NCBI GenBank assembly: GCA_020161135.1
Contig: JAIUOB010000002.1
Coordinates: 1 to 64,000 of the forward strand
DNA length: 64,000 nt
Reading direction: 5' to 3'
Source of the DNA: Gemmatimonadota bacterium
GTDB lineage: Bacteria > Gemmatimonadota > Gemmatimonadetes > Gemmatimonadales > Gemmatimonadaceae
Positions 1 through 7,608 of this stretch are shown here, in pieces (within the stretch, counting starts at the first letter, position 1; every line of letters begins with the position of its first letter). Below the pieces are notes generated by a model. That model did no database searches, was not told the DNA's origin, and was given only the letters and a program-made list of their open reading frames with translations. The translations under genes and the position numbers were made by a program.

Positions 1-32
1 AACGTCGTCACCCGTTCAAATGTACTACGCAT
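1..32 (-). CDS. 5' end of a second DsbA-like gene (partial)
   Basis: Ten codons from an ATG at 32 reading left off the window (MRSTFERVTT) are identical to the N-terminus of the complete DsbA-like gene at 2405-3073, with the same GGAGG ribosome binding site 9 nt upstream. The rest lies outside the window, so it cannot be said whether this is an intact paralogue or a fragment. The identity comes from the 127-bp repeat. Confidence 0.5.
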   Translation of the reverse strand, partial: MRSTFERVTT

Positions 33-127
33 ACATGTTCGCCTCCGCAAGTTCGATCAGAAGTAAGCCGCGCCGACACCTTGTCACTACGCACGCCCTC
101 GCGAAAGTGCCAGTTTTTGCGGCTGGA
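1..127. repeat. 127-bp direct repeat, copy A
   Basis: Positions 1-127 are identical to 3042-3168 (offset 3041) and diverge immediately after base 127. The copy may continue left of the window. Read on the minus strand it holds about 95 bp of upstream sequence, a GGAGG ribosome binding site and the first codons of a DsbA-like gene. A tandem duplication of the oxidoreductase/peptide cassette is the simplest explanation. Confidence 0.95.
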
Positions 128-151
128 GCATCACCTTAGACCATCTGCTGC

Positions 152-781
152 TCAGCACTCGCAATCGCTCTGGCCGTCCGCCACGCGAGAGCTCGCCGCT
201 AGCATCTGAACACACTCAAGGCGGCTTGCTGATCGATCAGCTAGTGTGACCTCAGATCGTCCGACTGCTTCCCGACAGACTCCCCATCGACGATGGCGAC
301 GACCTCGGGCCGAACTCTCACTTTTCAGTATGCTAGCTGCCGGCGCCCACGAGAGGTACTCGCACCATGCCGAGGTGATCTCTAGTACGCTAGCCGACCG
401 GCGGAACCTTGCCACGTACCATTGCCTCGCTCTCCGATAGGTTCGAAGCGAAACACCAATCTTGAGGAGCGATCTCGCCAAGCTCTCGTTTCCCACCCGC
501 CTCGCTGCTACCCGAAGCACAATGGCAAGGTATAGCAGTGGACGAGCCCGAAAGGCGAGATCATCCCTGCCGAGACCCGCGACACTCGCGGTGAGGCATC
601 GCTTCGCACCTCCAATCGAGGGCAGAACACCGTCATACGTCAATAACTGCACCGACAAGATCGCTTGGCACTTGCCACCCTTGCGGTCCGCCGACGTAAT
701 CGCCGCGATGGCGTACTCTCGCGTGGCTCGGTCAAGCGAGTCGGTTGGCGCGTCGATCTCTACATCAGAGAGCCGCGTCAT
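152..781 (-). CDS. hypothetical protein, possibly degenerate
   Basis: A 209-codon frame starting with ATG at 781. The first roughly 150 residues have ordinary composition: an acidic start, then a segment around residues 80-95 rich in Leu/Ala/Val and a basic Arg-rich stretch. The last roughly 50 residues are Arg/Ser-rich and look like non-coding translation. No domain is recognised. The start lacks a clear Shine-Dalgarno sequence, and the start codon overlaps by ATGA the stop of a short upstream frame (778-987) that is itself doubtful. Codon use is less GC3-biased than in the core genes downstream. It may be a decayed or recently acquired gene; chance is not excluded. Confidence 0.35.
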   Translation of the reverse strand: MTRLSDVEIDAPTDSLDRATREYAIAAITSADRKGGKCQAILSVQLLTYDGVLPSIGGAKRCLTASVAGLGRDDLAFRARPLLYLAIVLRVAARRVGNESLARSLLKIGVSLRTYRRARQWYVARFRRSASVLEITSAWCEYLSWAPAASILKSESSARGRRHRRWGVCREAVGRSEVTLADRSASRLECVQMLAASSRVADGQSDCEC

Positions 782-1351
782 CTAAGGCCTAGCGCTGCTA
801 ACTGAGTCATCCCTGTAGACCTCACATGAGTCGATCGAGCAGAGTTAGCGATTGCGAACAACGGAAACCTTGCCGCACCATCGATAACGATTCTTGAAAG
901 CGCCGAGCAGGCTTTGCGGGAAACAACCGCTCGTATCCAGCGCGCTATGTCGCCTTCGGCCTGTGGGCTGACAGACACCTCGCACACTCTAATGCAGCGA
1001 CACTAATAAATCGAACCGCCTTAGCACCGAGCCTCCGATTCAGGCTGTTCCGGTGGCTGCACGCGCGTGGCCTGGCACTATGCGCACTGCAGGGCAGCGA
1101 GAGCTTCTGATTGGGATCGACCGTGATCGACACCGGAGTGCTGAAAGACCTGACACCATCCGCTCTACGCATCAAGTGCATTCATGCGAGGGCCTCTCGG
1201 GATCTATGGAGAACGTGCGCAACAATGAAATGGGTAGTGGAAGGTTGACACGGCTTGCCGGTGTCGTCGGTCAGTCGCAGCAAATCCACGCCCGCCTTCT
1301 GGACGCATGACTGATACCAAGCAGTCTAGGCTGGCTATCGCGTCGATGGGA
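782..1351. other. no confident gene
   Basis: About 570 bp of lower-GC sequence. Short frames on both strands (for example minus 778-987 and 945-1181) have no recognisable domain, poor start contexts and irregular composition. It reads as decayed or non-coding DNA within the accessory island. Confidence 0.5.
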
Positions 1352-1642
1352 CTACTCCGATCTGCGCAGGTCCGATCTCACTCCGAGCGCCCGGTCGAAA
1401 CCTTCAGCCGCGTTTAGGTTCTCACGTGATCGTTGCAAGCGCTCCACCTCATCCTCAAGCGCACCTACTCTCGAAACAAGAGACTCCATCGCGCGAACGT
1501 CTACTCGTCGCGATTCGATTGATCGCGCAATTCTTGCGATACCGTAGACGGCGATCGCTGCTAGAACTGCGTACGGTAAGTAGGCGACCAACAAGAGCAT
1601 GAGGCTGTCCGTGTTTCGGCTATCAGGGAGCGCAAGCGTCAT
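1352..1642 (-). CDS. small one-TM coiled-coil protein
   Basis: A 96-residue frame with an AAGG-type ribosome binding site 7 nt before the ATG at 1642. After a short polar N-terminus it has one hydrophobic segment at about residues 13-36 (LMLLLVAYLPYAVLAAIAVY). A basic stretch and a heptad-like helix follow (MESLVSRVGALEDEVERLQRS, roughly residues 52-72) that should form a coiled coil in the cytoplasm. The shape recalls PspB-like small membrane proteins, but no sequence match to that family is claimed. It lies about 215 bp downstream of the Cys-rich peptide genes on the same strand and could be transcribed with them. Confidence 0.55.
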   Translation of the reverse strand: MTLALPDSRNTDSLMLLLVAYLPYAVLAAIAVYGIARIARSIESRRVDVRAMESLVSRVGALEDEVERLQRSRENLNAAEGFDRALGVRSDLRRSE

Positions 1643-1858
1643 GACTTGACCTTCAACGACTCTTCAGCGGAGGGGGAGGCGACCACCCAACGCCGTCTAA
1701 TTTCCGCAGTACTATCCGCTGTCGCAAGTGCAAGTTCGGCGTGCTCTCGAGGTACCCGGTCCCACCCGTACGACGGCGCACTTAGCGCCAGCGCAAGCAG
1801 GAGATACTGAGGTTCACCATATCGACAGCACGGCTACACCAAGCAGCGGCGGAAGGAG

Positions 1859-2092
1859 CTACATGGCGTACGCGCAGTTGCAGTTGCCCCCAAGCGTACA
1901 GCACGCAAAGAACGGCGGTTGACAAGAAACGTTGCACTTGATTACGCCGATAGTGATGGAACAGCTTGACGCTCCAGGACCTCCAGAGTAACAGCCGCCC
2001 TCGTCTTCCGCTGTAACGTCCTTTGCCTGCGCCAAGTTCGCTGAAATCAGAGTCAACGCCAAGCTGAACATCGACAGAGCGCGCGATCGCAT
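1859..2092 (-). CDS. secreted eight-cysteine peptide B
   Basis: A 77-residue precursor. Residues 1-23 form a Sec signal peptide (basic start, hydrophobic core, LAQA cleavage site). The mature part has an acidic linker (KDVTAEDE) and then eight cysteines spaced C-x9-C-x8-C-x3-C-x6-CC-x5-C-x-C. The first gap contains SGGPGASS. The neighbour at 2144-2383 has the same pattern with one-residue shifts, so the two are paralogues. Eight cysteines in under 50 residues suggest a disulfide-bonded exported mini-protein. The third position behind a DsbA-like gene fits that. The ribosome binding site is weak, so it may depend on upstream translation. Its role is unknown; toxin, signal or RiPP-like substrate are all open. 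Confidence 0.75.
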   Translation of the reverse strand: MRSRALSMFSLALTLISANLAQAKDVTAEDEGGCYSGGPGASSCSITIGVIKCNVSCQPPFFACCTLGGNCNCAYAM

Positions 2093-2143
2093 GGTCCGTA
2101 TTCCGTAGTTTTGAGGTTCAGGTACGTGTTGTCCGAGCGCCTA

Positions 2144-2383
2144 CTAACTTGCGAGAAGCTTCACACAACTACATCCGCTCATGCTGCAGCACGCATAGTA
2201 GCCGGAGTAACAGGAAACAGTGCAGCCAACTCCAGTTTGCCAGCCGCACTCCGTGCTTCCGGGCCCGCCCGTCGAGCACTTCGGGGCTTCCTCGTCGACG
2301 GGACTCGCATCGGCATCTACTGCGAGGGTCGCGGCGCAGATTACCGCCATTAGTGTCAACCTGAGCTGTTTGCTACGTGACAT
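2144..2383 (-). CDS. secreted eight-cysteine peptide A
   Basis: A 79-residue precursor with a strong AAGGAGG ribosome binding site 6 nt before the ATG. Residues 1-27 are a Sec signal peptide (LRLTLMAVICAATLAV core, ADA cleavage site). The mature part is acidic (PVDEEAPK) and then carries eight cysteines spaced C-x9-C-x7-C-x3-C-x6-CC-x4-C-x-C, with TGGPGSTE between the first two and YSGYYACC in the middle. It lies 21 bp downstream of the DsbA-like gene and 51 bp upstream of its paralogue, so the three probably form an operon. Four disulfides would be possible. Function is not known from the sequence; the GGPG(S/A)(T/S) element is the most distinctive feature. Confidence 0.8.
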   Translation of the reverse strand: MSRSKQLRLTLMAVICAATLAVDADASPVDEEAPKCSTGGPGSTECGWQTGVGCTVSCYSGYYACCSMSGCSCVKLLAS

Positions 2384-2404
2384 GCTGTTCCTCCTTGGTT
2401 GGGG

Positions 2405-3073
2405 CTAGCGCCTTGACTGCTTTAGCTTGCTCGCGATGATGGAGTCCAGAAGAGCTGCTGGCTGCGCGCCGTCGACACGCACCTCGTTTATCAGCAGCAC
2501 CGGGGTACCTCGAATATCTAGCGCTGCTGCAGCCAGCGAGTCCCGCACGAGGACGTCGGAGGTGCTGTCCGCTTCGATACAGCGCCGCTGCCGCTCAGCA
2601 TTGGGAATCCCGGCTAGAGCACTGAGGGAGTCCCAGTTCGCTGTCTGCGCAAGCGCGGTGTTCCGGTACAGCGCGCCATGGTACTCCCAGAACTTCCCCT
2701 GTCGCGCCGCACATTCCGCTGCGACGCTTGCGATTCGCGCTGTCGGGTGGAGCTGCGGAATGGGCAGATGCCGGTAAACGAACTGTACCTGATCACCTCG
2801 GCGCTCCATGAGCTGTTCGATCGTTGAATGAAGCTTCACGCAGAAGGGGCACTGGTAGTCGGCAAACTCCACGATCGTGACTCGTGGCGCTACAGCTCCC
2901 ATCCGCTGACCAACAGCAGCGTGCCGTTGCCAGTCCGACACACGCTTCCCAAACGGCGAACCGGGCTTGGGCGCGCCGAGCGTCGCGACTCGCGCTGAGA
3001 CAACTGTTCCAGTCGCAATGATTGCGCAGGCGACCATCACCAACGTCGTCACCCGTTCAAATGTACTACGCAT
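2405..3073 (-). CDS. exported DsbA-like thiol oxidoreductase (Thioredoxin_4 type)
   Basis: A 222-residue protein with an N-terminal membrane/signal segment (residues 9-27). A thioredoxin-fold domain follows: FADYQCPFC with the active-site pair C75/C78, the helical insertion typical of DsbA/FrnE-like proteins, and a late cis-Pro loop RGTPVLLIN. The family forms or transfers disulfides in the periplasm. The ATG at 3073 is chosen because GGAGG lies 9 nt upstream; an in-frame TTG at 3091 overlaps that site. The gene heads a cassette with two eight-cysteine exported peptides, which suggests that they are its substrates. Its promoter region and first codons are inside the 127-bp direct repeat, implying duplication. 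Confidence 0.88.
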   Translation of the reverse strand: MRSTFERVTTLVMVACAIIATGTVVSARVATLGAPKPGSPFGKRVSDWQRHAAVGQRMGAVAPRVTIVEFADYQCPFCVKLHSTIEQLMERRGDQVQFVYRHLPIPQLHPTARIASVAAECAARQGKFWEYHGALYRNTALAQTANWDSLSALAGIPNAERQRRCIEADSTSDVLVRDSLAAAALDIRGTPVLLINEVRVDGAQPAALLDSIIASKLKQSRR

Positions 3074-3168
3074 ACATGTTCGCCTCCGCAAGTTCGATCA
3101 GAAGTAAGCCGCGCCGACACCTTGTCACTACGCACGCCCTCGCGAAAGTGCCAGTTTTTGCGGCTGGA
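3042..3168. repeat. 127-bp direct repeat, copy B
   Basis: Identical to 1-127. On the minus strand it spans the first codons of the DsbA-like gene, its GGAGG site and roughly 95 bp upstream, so regulatory sequence is duplicated together with the 5' end of the gene. Flanking sequences differ (ATGTTGTGA here, GCATCACC after copy A). Confidence 0.95.
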
Positions 3169-3658
3169 TGTTGTGATTGTTGACTTCGAGCTGTGGATCG
3201 GCCGTTCTCCTCTCGCTGACGTCCACACCATATAGAGGCGCACTCAGGGGTCGCGTCTGTCTTTGTCGAGATGCCGCTCGAGCGTGTCCCTCGGATACGG
3301 TATCGAGTCAGAGGCGTTCCGCATTCCTGCATCGGCACTTGGCCTTCGCGCCTTTCGGACGTGTGCCGATCGCGTAGGTGTCCGCATTCATCGCCTTTCC
3401 GCGTGCGTTTCTCAGCCGCGCGGATGCCCCTTCGGCAACCCAGGGAATGATTCCGTCCCCCAAGGTCCGCCCTGCCCATCCCCAACATCCGTTGCCCACC
3501 ATGGCCGATTCTTGCCCACCATGGCTTGGTCGCCGAGCCCGACCGGTGTCACGCTCGCTCGATCATGCGTCCATTTCCCACGGGGGCAAAGAATGCCATG
3601 ATGCAACTCTTGACCGTGAATGCTTTGCTGTATTGCCCCCATCAGCCCAACCCGACCC
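3169..3658. other. no confident gene; island/core boundary
   Basis: About 490 bp between the DsbA-like gene and the TPR gene. Overlapping frames exist on both strands but none has a domain, a good start or the local codon bias. The word TTGCCCACCATGGC occurs twice 20 bp apart near 3491 and 3511. Base composition shifts to the high-GC core style towards the right end. Confidence 0.5.
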
Positions 3659-4894
3659 ATGCGAAAGCCCCTTTCCGTCCTGCAGGCCTTTCAGGAAGAC
3701 GCCGACGGCGTGAACGCGCGCGCGACTGACTTCGCCCCGCAACTGCTCGACTGGGTCGCGGCCGCGCAGTTGGCCTGCGACCTCGCCGCGCACACCTCCG
3801 AAAGCGCCGACCTCGCCGCCGATCGCATCGCGCGGCTGCTCACGCAGGACCCGTTGCTGCGCGAGCTCGCCGCCCAGCGCCCCACCATGGTGCGCGACGG
3901 CAGCCCACCCCCCAGCGACCCCATCGGCCTCGTCGCGGAACGGTTGCGCGTCATGGCCGAAGCCATGGAACAGGGCGGCTGCTTCGAACTCGCCCTCACC
4001 ACCGTCTCGGCCGTCTGCCGCATCACCGCCGGCGCCGACCCGGTCTCGCATTCGCTCGCCACGCTCCACCTCGGGCGCATCACCCGGCAGATGAGCGACT
4101 TCGAATCGGCCGAGGATTGTTATCGGTCGGCGATTTCATACGCACGACACAGCCGCGAGCCCCCGATAGCGGCCCGCGGTTTCATCGGCTTGGCACTCGT
4201 CCAGGACATGCGCGGTAACCTGCCCGCCTCCGCGCGACACTACCGACAGGCGCTACGACTCGCGCCGCCGGGCGGTGGCGCGTGGGTACAGGCGCATCAG
4301 GGCCTCATGTCAATCGCCGTCGTGAGCGACAAGCTCGGCGACGCACTCGAACACGGATGGGCCATCTACGACCACACCGACAGCGACGCGGATGCGCGCG
4401 CCTCTGCGCTCGGCGAACTGGCCATCGTCGCGCTCAAGGCCGGCTTCCCGGAATCGGCGCGTCAAGGCTTCACTCACGCGCTCGGGCTCACCGCGTCGCC
4501 GCGCATCCGCGTGACCATCTGGGGCGGCGACGTGCGCGCGGCGGCCGTGCTGGGCGACCACGACGCGACCATGCGCGCCGCAGACGAACTCCGGCGCGAG
4601 GCCGCATCCGCCAACTTGCCCTACGAGTCCGCGCTCGGCAGCCTGCGCGTTGCGGAGGCGCTGCGCACCCTCGGCCGCGACGACGAGGCCGTGGCCGAGC
4701 TCGACACCGTACGTGCCATCGCGCAAGCGCATCGGTTTCATGAGCTGGTGTGGCGTGCAGACGAGCTCGAGCATGCCGTGCGCGCTGCGGCGCCGCAGCC
4801 TAAGTTCGTCGAGCAGCTCCACAGCACCGTGTCGACGCGTTCGAAGAACCGACGCCTGCGCACGGCTGTTGCCCGCTTCGCCACGCTGGGCTGA
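3659..4894 (+). CDS. TPR-repeat protein
   Basis: A 411-residue cytoplasmic protein with no signal peptide. Residues from about 120 to the end are a chain of helical hairpins with TPR spacing, for example around LATLHLGRITRQMSDFESAE, RGFIGLALVQDMRGNLPAS and AEALRTLGRDDEAVAELDTV. TPR arrays bind partner proteins. The ATG at 3659 gives a plausible MRKPLSVLQAF start; an in-frame ATG at 3620 would add 13 residues of poor composition. No catalytic domain is visible and the partner is unknown. It stands alone, next to a convergent small lipoprotein gene and upstream of an AraC-like regulator. Confidence 0.8.
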   Translation: MRKPLSVLQAFQEDADGVNARATDFAPQLLDWVAAAQLACDLAAHTSESADLAADRIARLLTQDPLLRELAAQRPTMVRDGSPPPSDPIGLVAERLRVMAEAMEQGGCFELALTTVSAVCRITAGADPVSHSLATLHLGRITRQMSDFESAEDCYRSAISYARHSREPPIAARGFIGLALVQDMRGNLPASARHYRQALRLAPPGGGAWVQAHQGLMSIAVVSDKLGDALEHGWAIYDHTDSDADARASALGELAIVALKAGFPESARQGFTHALGLTASPRIRVTIWGGDVRAAAVLGDHDATMRAADELRREAASANLPYESALGSLRVAEALRTLGRDDEAVAELDTVRAIAQAHRFHELVWRADELEHAVRAAAPQPKFVEQLHSTVSTRSKNRRLRTAVARFATLG

Positions 4895-4911
4895 CCGAGG
4901 ACGCGGTGCGC

Positions 4912-5055
4912 TCAACCCCAGGGCTTGATATCACGATGCGTCGTATCCGCACCGCCACCCGCGCCCGGATCGTCCGCGGCCGTGGGCATGTGGCATGCGG
5001 CCACGATCGGGGCCGTGAGGACCAGCGCGAGCAGAACAAGGCGACGACGCAGCAT
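4912..5055 (-). CDS. small lipoprotein (47 aa)
   Basis: A short frame with ATG at 5055, preceded by GGAG with 9-nt spacing, and a TGA at 4912. The protein starts MLRRRLVLLALVLTAPIVAAC: three arginines, a hydrophobic core and a lipobox (IVAAC) with Cys21 as the lipid-modified residue. The mature peptide is 27 residues, Gly/Asp/Ala-rich and ends in DIKPWG. The lipobox at the right distance from a basic N-terminus, plus the ribosome binding site, make a real gene likely despite its length. It is convergent with the TPR gene. No function is suggested. Confidence 0.65.
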   Translation of the reverse strand: MLRRRLVLLALVLTAPIVAACHMPTAADDPGAGGGADTTHRDIKPWG

Positions 5056-5203
5056 GACGGGTTACTCCGGTGAGGGGACACCGCACAATGCGCGAGGTCG
5101 CCTCGTATGCCCGGGTTCGCTTGGGCAACCGGGGGACATGGTGGGCAACGACTTTCGTTTCGTCCCGGCGTAGCGCACGGCAGTTCGTCCCACGAGGGGC
5201 CAC

Positions 5204-6028
5204 GTGAGCCTCGTCTTCCGCATCGGTCTCATCGCCGATGCCCCCGAAGCTGCACCCCGCCTGCGCGAAGCCGTGCGCGGACGTGCCCTCGTCGAGCGCT
5301 ACGATCACGTCGACCCGCTCATCAGCGCCGTCGCGCTGGGACAGGTGGGACTGAGCGTGCTCGAAGTGCGGCGCGCCACCAGCGCGCTCACCCTCGCCGG
5401 CATCCGGCGCCTGCGCGACGCATTCCCCGCACATCCCATCGTCGTCTGGTGCGACCTGCGCGCGCTCGACACCGCCACGCTGCTCACCGTGGCGCGCCTC
5501 GACGTGCAGGAGCTCATCCGCGCCGACGGTGACGACCTGCCGCACACGCTCGCGCGGACGATCGCCAACGCCGCGCAGCGGTCCGTCAGCGCCCGCATCG
5601 CCGCCGAGTTGCGCGACCTCGTGCCCCCACGGGTGCGCCCCGTCTTCGAGTACGCGCTCGAGCACGCCGGTGAGCATCTCTCGCGCGACGCCGTCGCGGC
5701 GGGCTTCGGAATCTCCCGTCGCACGCTGCACAACCGCCTCGTCGAGGTGGGGCTGCCGCCCACGCGCCCCTTCCTCACCTGGTGCCGCATGCTGGTCGCC
5801 GGTGCGATGCTCGACCAGCCGGGGCACACCCTCGACTCCATCGCGGGACAGCTCGACTTCCCCGACGGGGGCGCGCTGGGCAAGCTGGTCCGCCGCTACG
5901 CCGGCTGCACCGTGAATGAGCTGCGGGATCTCGGCGCCCTCGTAACGCTCGCCGCTGCCTTCCGCCGTCTCGTCAGCGCCAATCGCACCCGACGCACCCA
6001 CACCCCGGTCGCCGCCCCCATCGAGTGA
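5204..6028 (+). CDS. AraC-type transcriptional regulator
   Basis: A 274-residue protein starting at GTG. Residues 1-125 look like an alpha/beta sensory domain resembling a receiver or pseudo-receiver, with beta-strand blocks such as FRIGLIAD and HPIVVWCD but no obvious phosphorylation triad. Residues from about 150 form the AraC DNA-binding region with two helix-turn-helix units: HLSRDAVAAGFGISRRTLHNRL and a second around HTLDSIAGQLDFPDGGALGKLVRRY. The family activates or represses by binding two adjacent half sites. Neither ligand nor target can be told from the window. Confidence 0.8.
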   Translation: MSLVFRIGLIADAPEAAPRLREAVRGRALVERYDHVDPLISAVALGQVGLSVLEVRRATSALTLAGIRRLRDAFPAHPIVVWCDLRALDTATLLTVARLDVQELIRADGDDLPHTLARTIANAAQRSVSARIAAELRDLVPPRVRPVFEYALEHAGEHLSRDAVAAGFGISRRTLHNRLVEVGLPPTRPFLTWCRMLVAGAMLDQPGHTLDSIAGQLDFPDGGALGKLVRRYAGCTVNELRDLGALVTLAAAFRRLVSANRTRRTHTPVAAPIE

Positions 6029-6194
6029 CCTCGAGCGGCGGCCCCCGCGGCTGGCCTGATGCTGTTGCTTGCCCCCCGGTTCCCCGCCCCGTTACCTTGC
6101 GCCGTCTGACGCCGGCACGGACGGGTTCTCGTAACCCGCACCATCGCCCGTCAGGCGGATCGCCGTGGCGCCCTGCGCCTTCGGACGGCCACAA

Positions 6195-6268
6195 GCGCGC
6201 GTAGCTCAGTTGGATAGAGCGTCGGCCTCCGGAGCCGAAGGTCGCAGGTTCGAGTCCTGCCGCGCGCG
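6195..6268 (+). tRNA. tRNA-Arg (CCG anticodon)
   Basis: A complete cloverleaf of 74 nt without an encoded CCA. The acceptor stem is GCGCGCG (6195-6201) with CGCGCGC (6261-6267) and discriminator G6268. The D-arm begins GCTC at 6204 with the usual GTTGGATAGAGC. The anticodon stem is TCGGC/GCCGA around the loop CTCCGGA, giving anticodon CCG at 6229-6231, which reads CGG. The T-arm is GCAGG-TTCGAGT-CCTGC. It lies 81 bp upstream of rho and may share its transcript. Confidence 0.97.
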
Positions 6269-6269
6269 T

Positions 6270-6314
6270 GGCTGGCCCCCCGGCCAGCCCACCCGGCCAC
6301 CCACCGTGGCCGGG
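6270..6314 (+). promoter_or_regulatory. tandem GC hairpins between tRNA-Arg and rho
   Basis: Two perfect stems sit back to back. GGCTGGCC (6270-6277) pairs with GGCCAGCC (6282-6289). CCCGGCCAC (6292-6300) pairs with GTGGCCGGG (6306-6314). Neither has a T-tract. They could separate the tRNA from the rho message or be a processing or attenuation signal; rho leaders are autoregulated in other bacteria. Confidence 0.5.
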
Positions 6315-6349
6315 TCACGCGGGCGCCGCCTCCCCCGTTCCTTCGCCCC

Positions 6350-7603
6350 GTGCACGTCGCCGAGCTCAAGCGGAAGTCGGTCCCCGAACTCCTGGCGCTG
6401 GCCGAGTCGCTCCAGCTCACGAGTGTCACCGGGCTGAAGAAGCAGGAGCTCATCTTCCGGATCGAGCAGGCCCTGCTCGACGCCGAGACGACGCTCTACG
6501 GCGAAGGCGTGCTTGAGGTGCTGCCGGAAGGCTACGGCTTTCTCCGCGCCCAGGACTTCAACTACCTGCACGGCCCCGACGACATCTACGTCTCCCCCTC
6601 CCAGGTGAAGCGCTTCGACCTCCGCACCGGTGACACGGTCATGGGGGAAGTCCGCCCGCCCAAGGAATGGGAACGCTATCTCGCGCTCCTCCGCGTGGAG
6701 CGCATCAACGGTGGTGACCCCGAGCAGTCCAAATTGCGCAGCGCCTTCGACAACCTCACCGCCAAGTACCCCGACGAGCGCCTCCACCTCGAGCGGAAGA
6801 ACGGCGACGTCGCGACTCGCGTCTGCGACATCATCGCGCCCCTCGGCAAGGGACAGCGCGCCCTCATCGTCGCGCCCCCCAAGGGCGGCAAGACGATCCT
6901 CCTGCAGCAGCTCGCCAACGCGATCCTCGAAAACCACCCCGAGGTCGCGGTCATCATCCTCCTCATCGACGAACGCCCCGAGGAGGTGACCGACATGCAG
7001 CTCAGTTGCCCGGGCGCGGAGGTCATCTGCTCGACGTTCGACGAAAAGGCCGAGCGCCACGTGCAGGTGGCCGACATGGTCATCGAGAAGGCCAAGCGCA
7101 TGGTGGAATCGGGCAAGGATGTCGTCATCCTCCTCGACTCCATCACGCGCCTCGCCCGCGCGCACAACGCCGTCGCGCCGCAGGGGGGCAAGCTCATGTC
7201 GGGCGGCATGGAAGCCACCGCCATGCAGAAGCCCAAGGCCTTCTTCGGCGCGGCGCGCAACTGCGTCGAGGGCGGCTCGCTCACCATCGTCGCCACCGCC
7301 CTCATCGAGACCAACTCGCGCATGGACGAGCTGATCTTCGAGGAGTTCAAGGGCACCGGCAACATGGAGCTGGTACTCGACCGCAAGCTGGCCGAGAAGC
7401 GCATCTTCCCGGCCATCGACATCAACAAGTCGGGCACGCGCCGAGAGGAGTTGCTGCTCACGCCCAAGGAGCAGCAGCGCGTCTTCCTGCTGCGCACCTT
7501 CCTGGCCGACATGCCGATGGACGAGGCGATGCTGTTCCTGCTCAAGCGCATGGAGCGCGCGCAGAACAACCAGGAGTTCTTCGAGCAGATGGCGGAGGCC
7601 TGA
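6350..7603 (+). CDS. rho: transcription termination factor Rho
   Basis: A 417-residue hexameric RNA helicase that terminates transcription, full length for the family. It has the Rho N-terminal helical domain (about 3-45, [14 protein letters not shown]), the cold-shock-like RNA-binding domain (about 50-120, [10 protein letters not shown] and [13 protein letters not shown]), and the ATPase core. The core has Walker A APPKGGKT near 171-178, Walker [12 protein letters not shown], the Q-loop/R-loop segment around [18 protein letters not shown], and GTRREELLL. The usual APPKAGKT has Gly for Ala here, a mild change. The start is GTG. It follows tRNA-Arg and precedes ruvX by 5 nt, so the two may be cotranscribed. 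Confidence 0.97.
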   Translation: MHVAELKRKSVPELLALAESLQLTSVTGLKKQELIFRIEQALLDAETTLYGEGVLEVLPEGYGFLRAQDFNYLHGPDDIYVSPSQVKRFDLRTGDTVMGEVRPPKEWERYLALLRVERINGGDPEQSKLRSAFDNLTAKYPDERLHLERKNGDVATRVCDIIAPLGKGQRALIVAPPKGGKTILLQQLANAILENHPEVAVIILLIDERPEEVTDMQLSCPGAEVICSTFDEKAERHVQVADMVIEKAKRMVESGKDVVILLDSITRLARAHNAVAPQGGKLMSGGMEATAMQKPKAFFGAARNCVEGGSLTIVATALIETNSRMDELIFEEFKGTGNMELVLDRKLAEKRIFPAIDINKSGTRREELLLTPKEQQRVFLLRTFLADMPMDEAMLFLLKRMERAQNNQEFFEQMAEA

Positions 7604-7608
7604 ACCGC

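Noticed and set aside
778..1181. Two short minus-strand frames (69 and 78 codons) in the island
   Set aside because: No domain, irregular composition and no ribosome binding site; only the ATGA overlap at 778-781 speaks for the first. Mentioned as a finding, not annotated as genes.
3491..3524. Two copies of TTGCCCACCATGGC as a CRISPR-like or regulatory repeat
   Set aside because: Only two copies 20 bp apart, with no spacer series or palindromic structure. No CRISPR array was found anywhere in the window.
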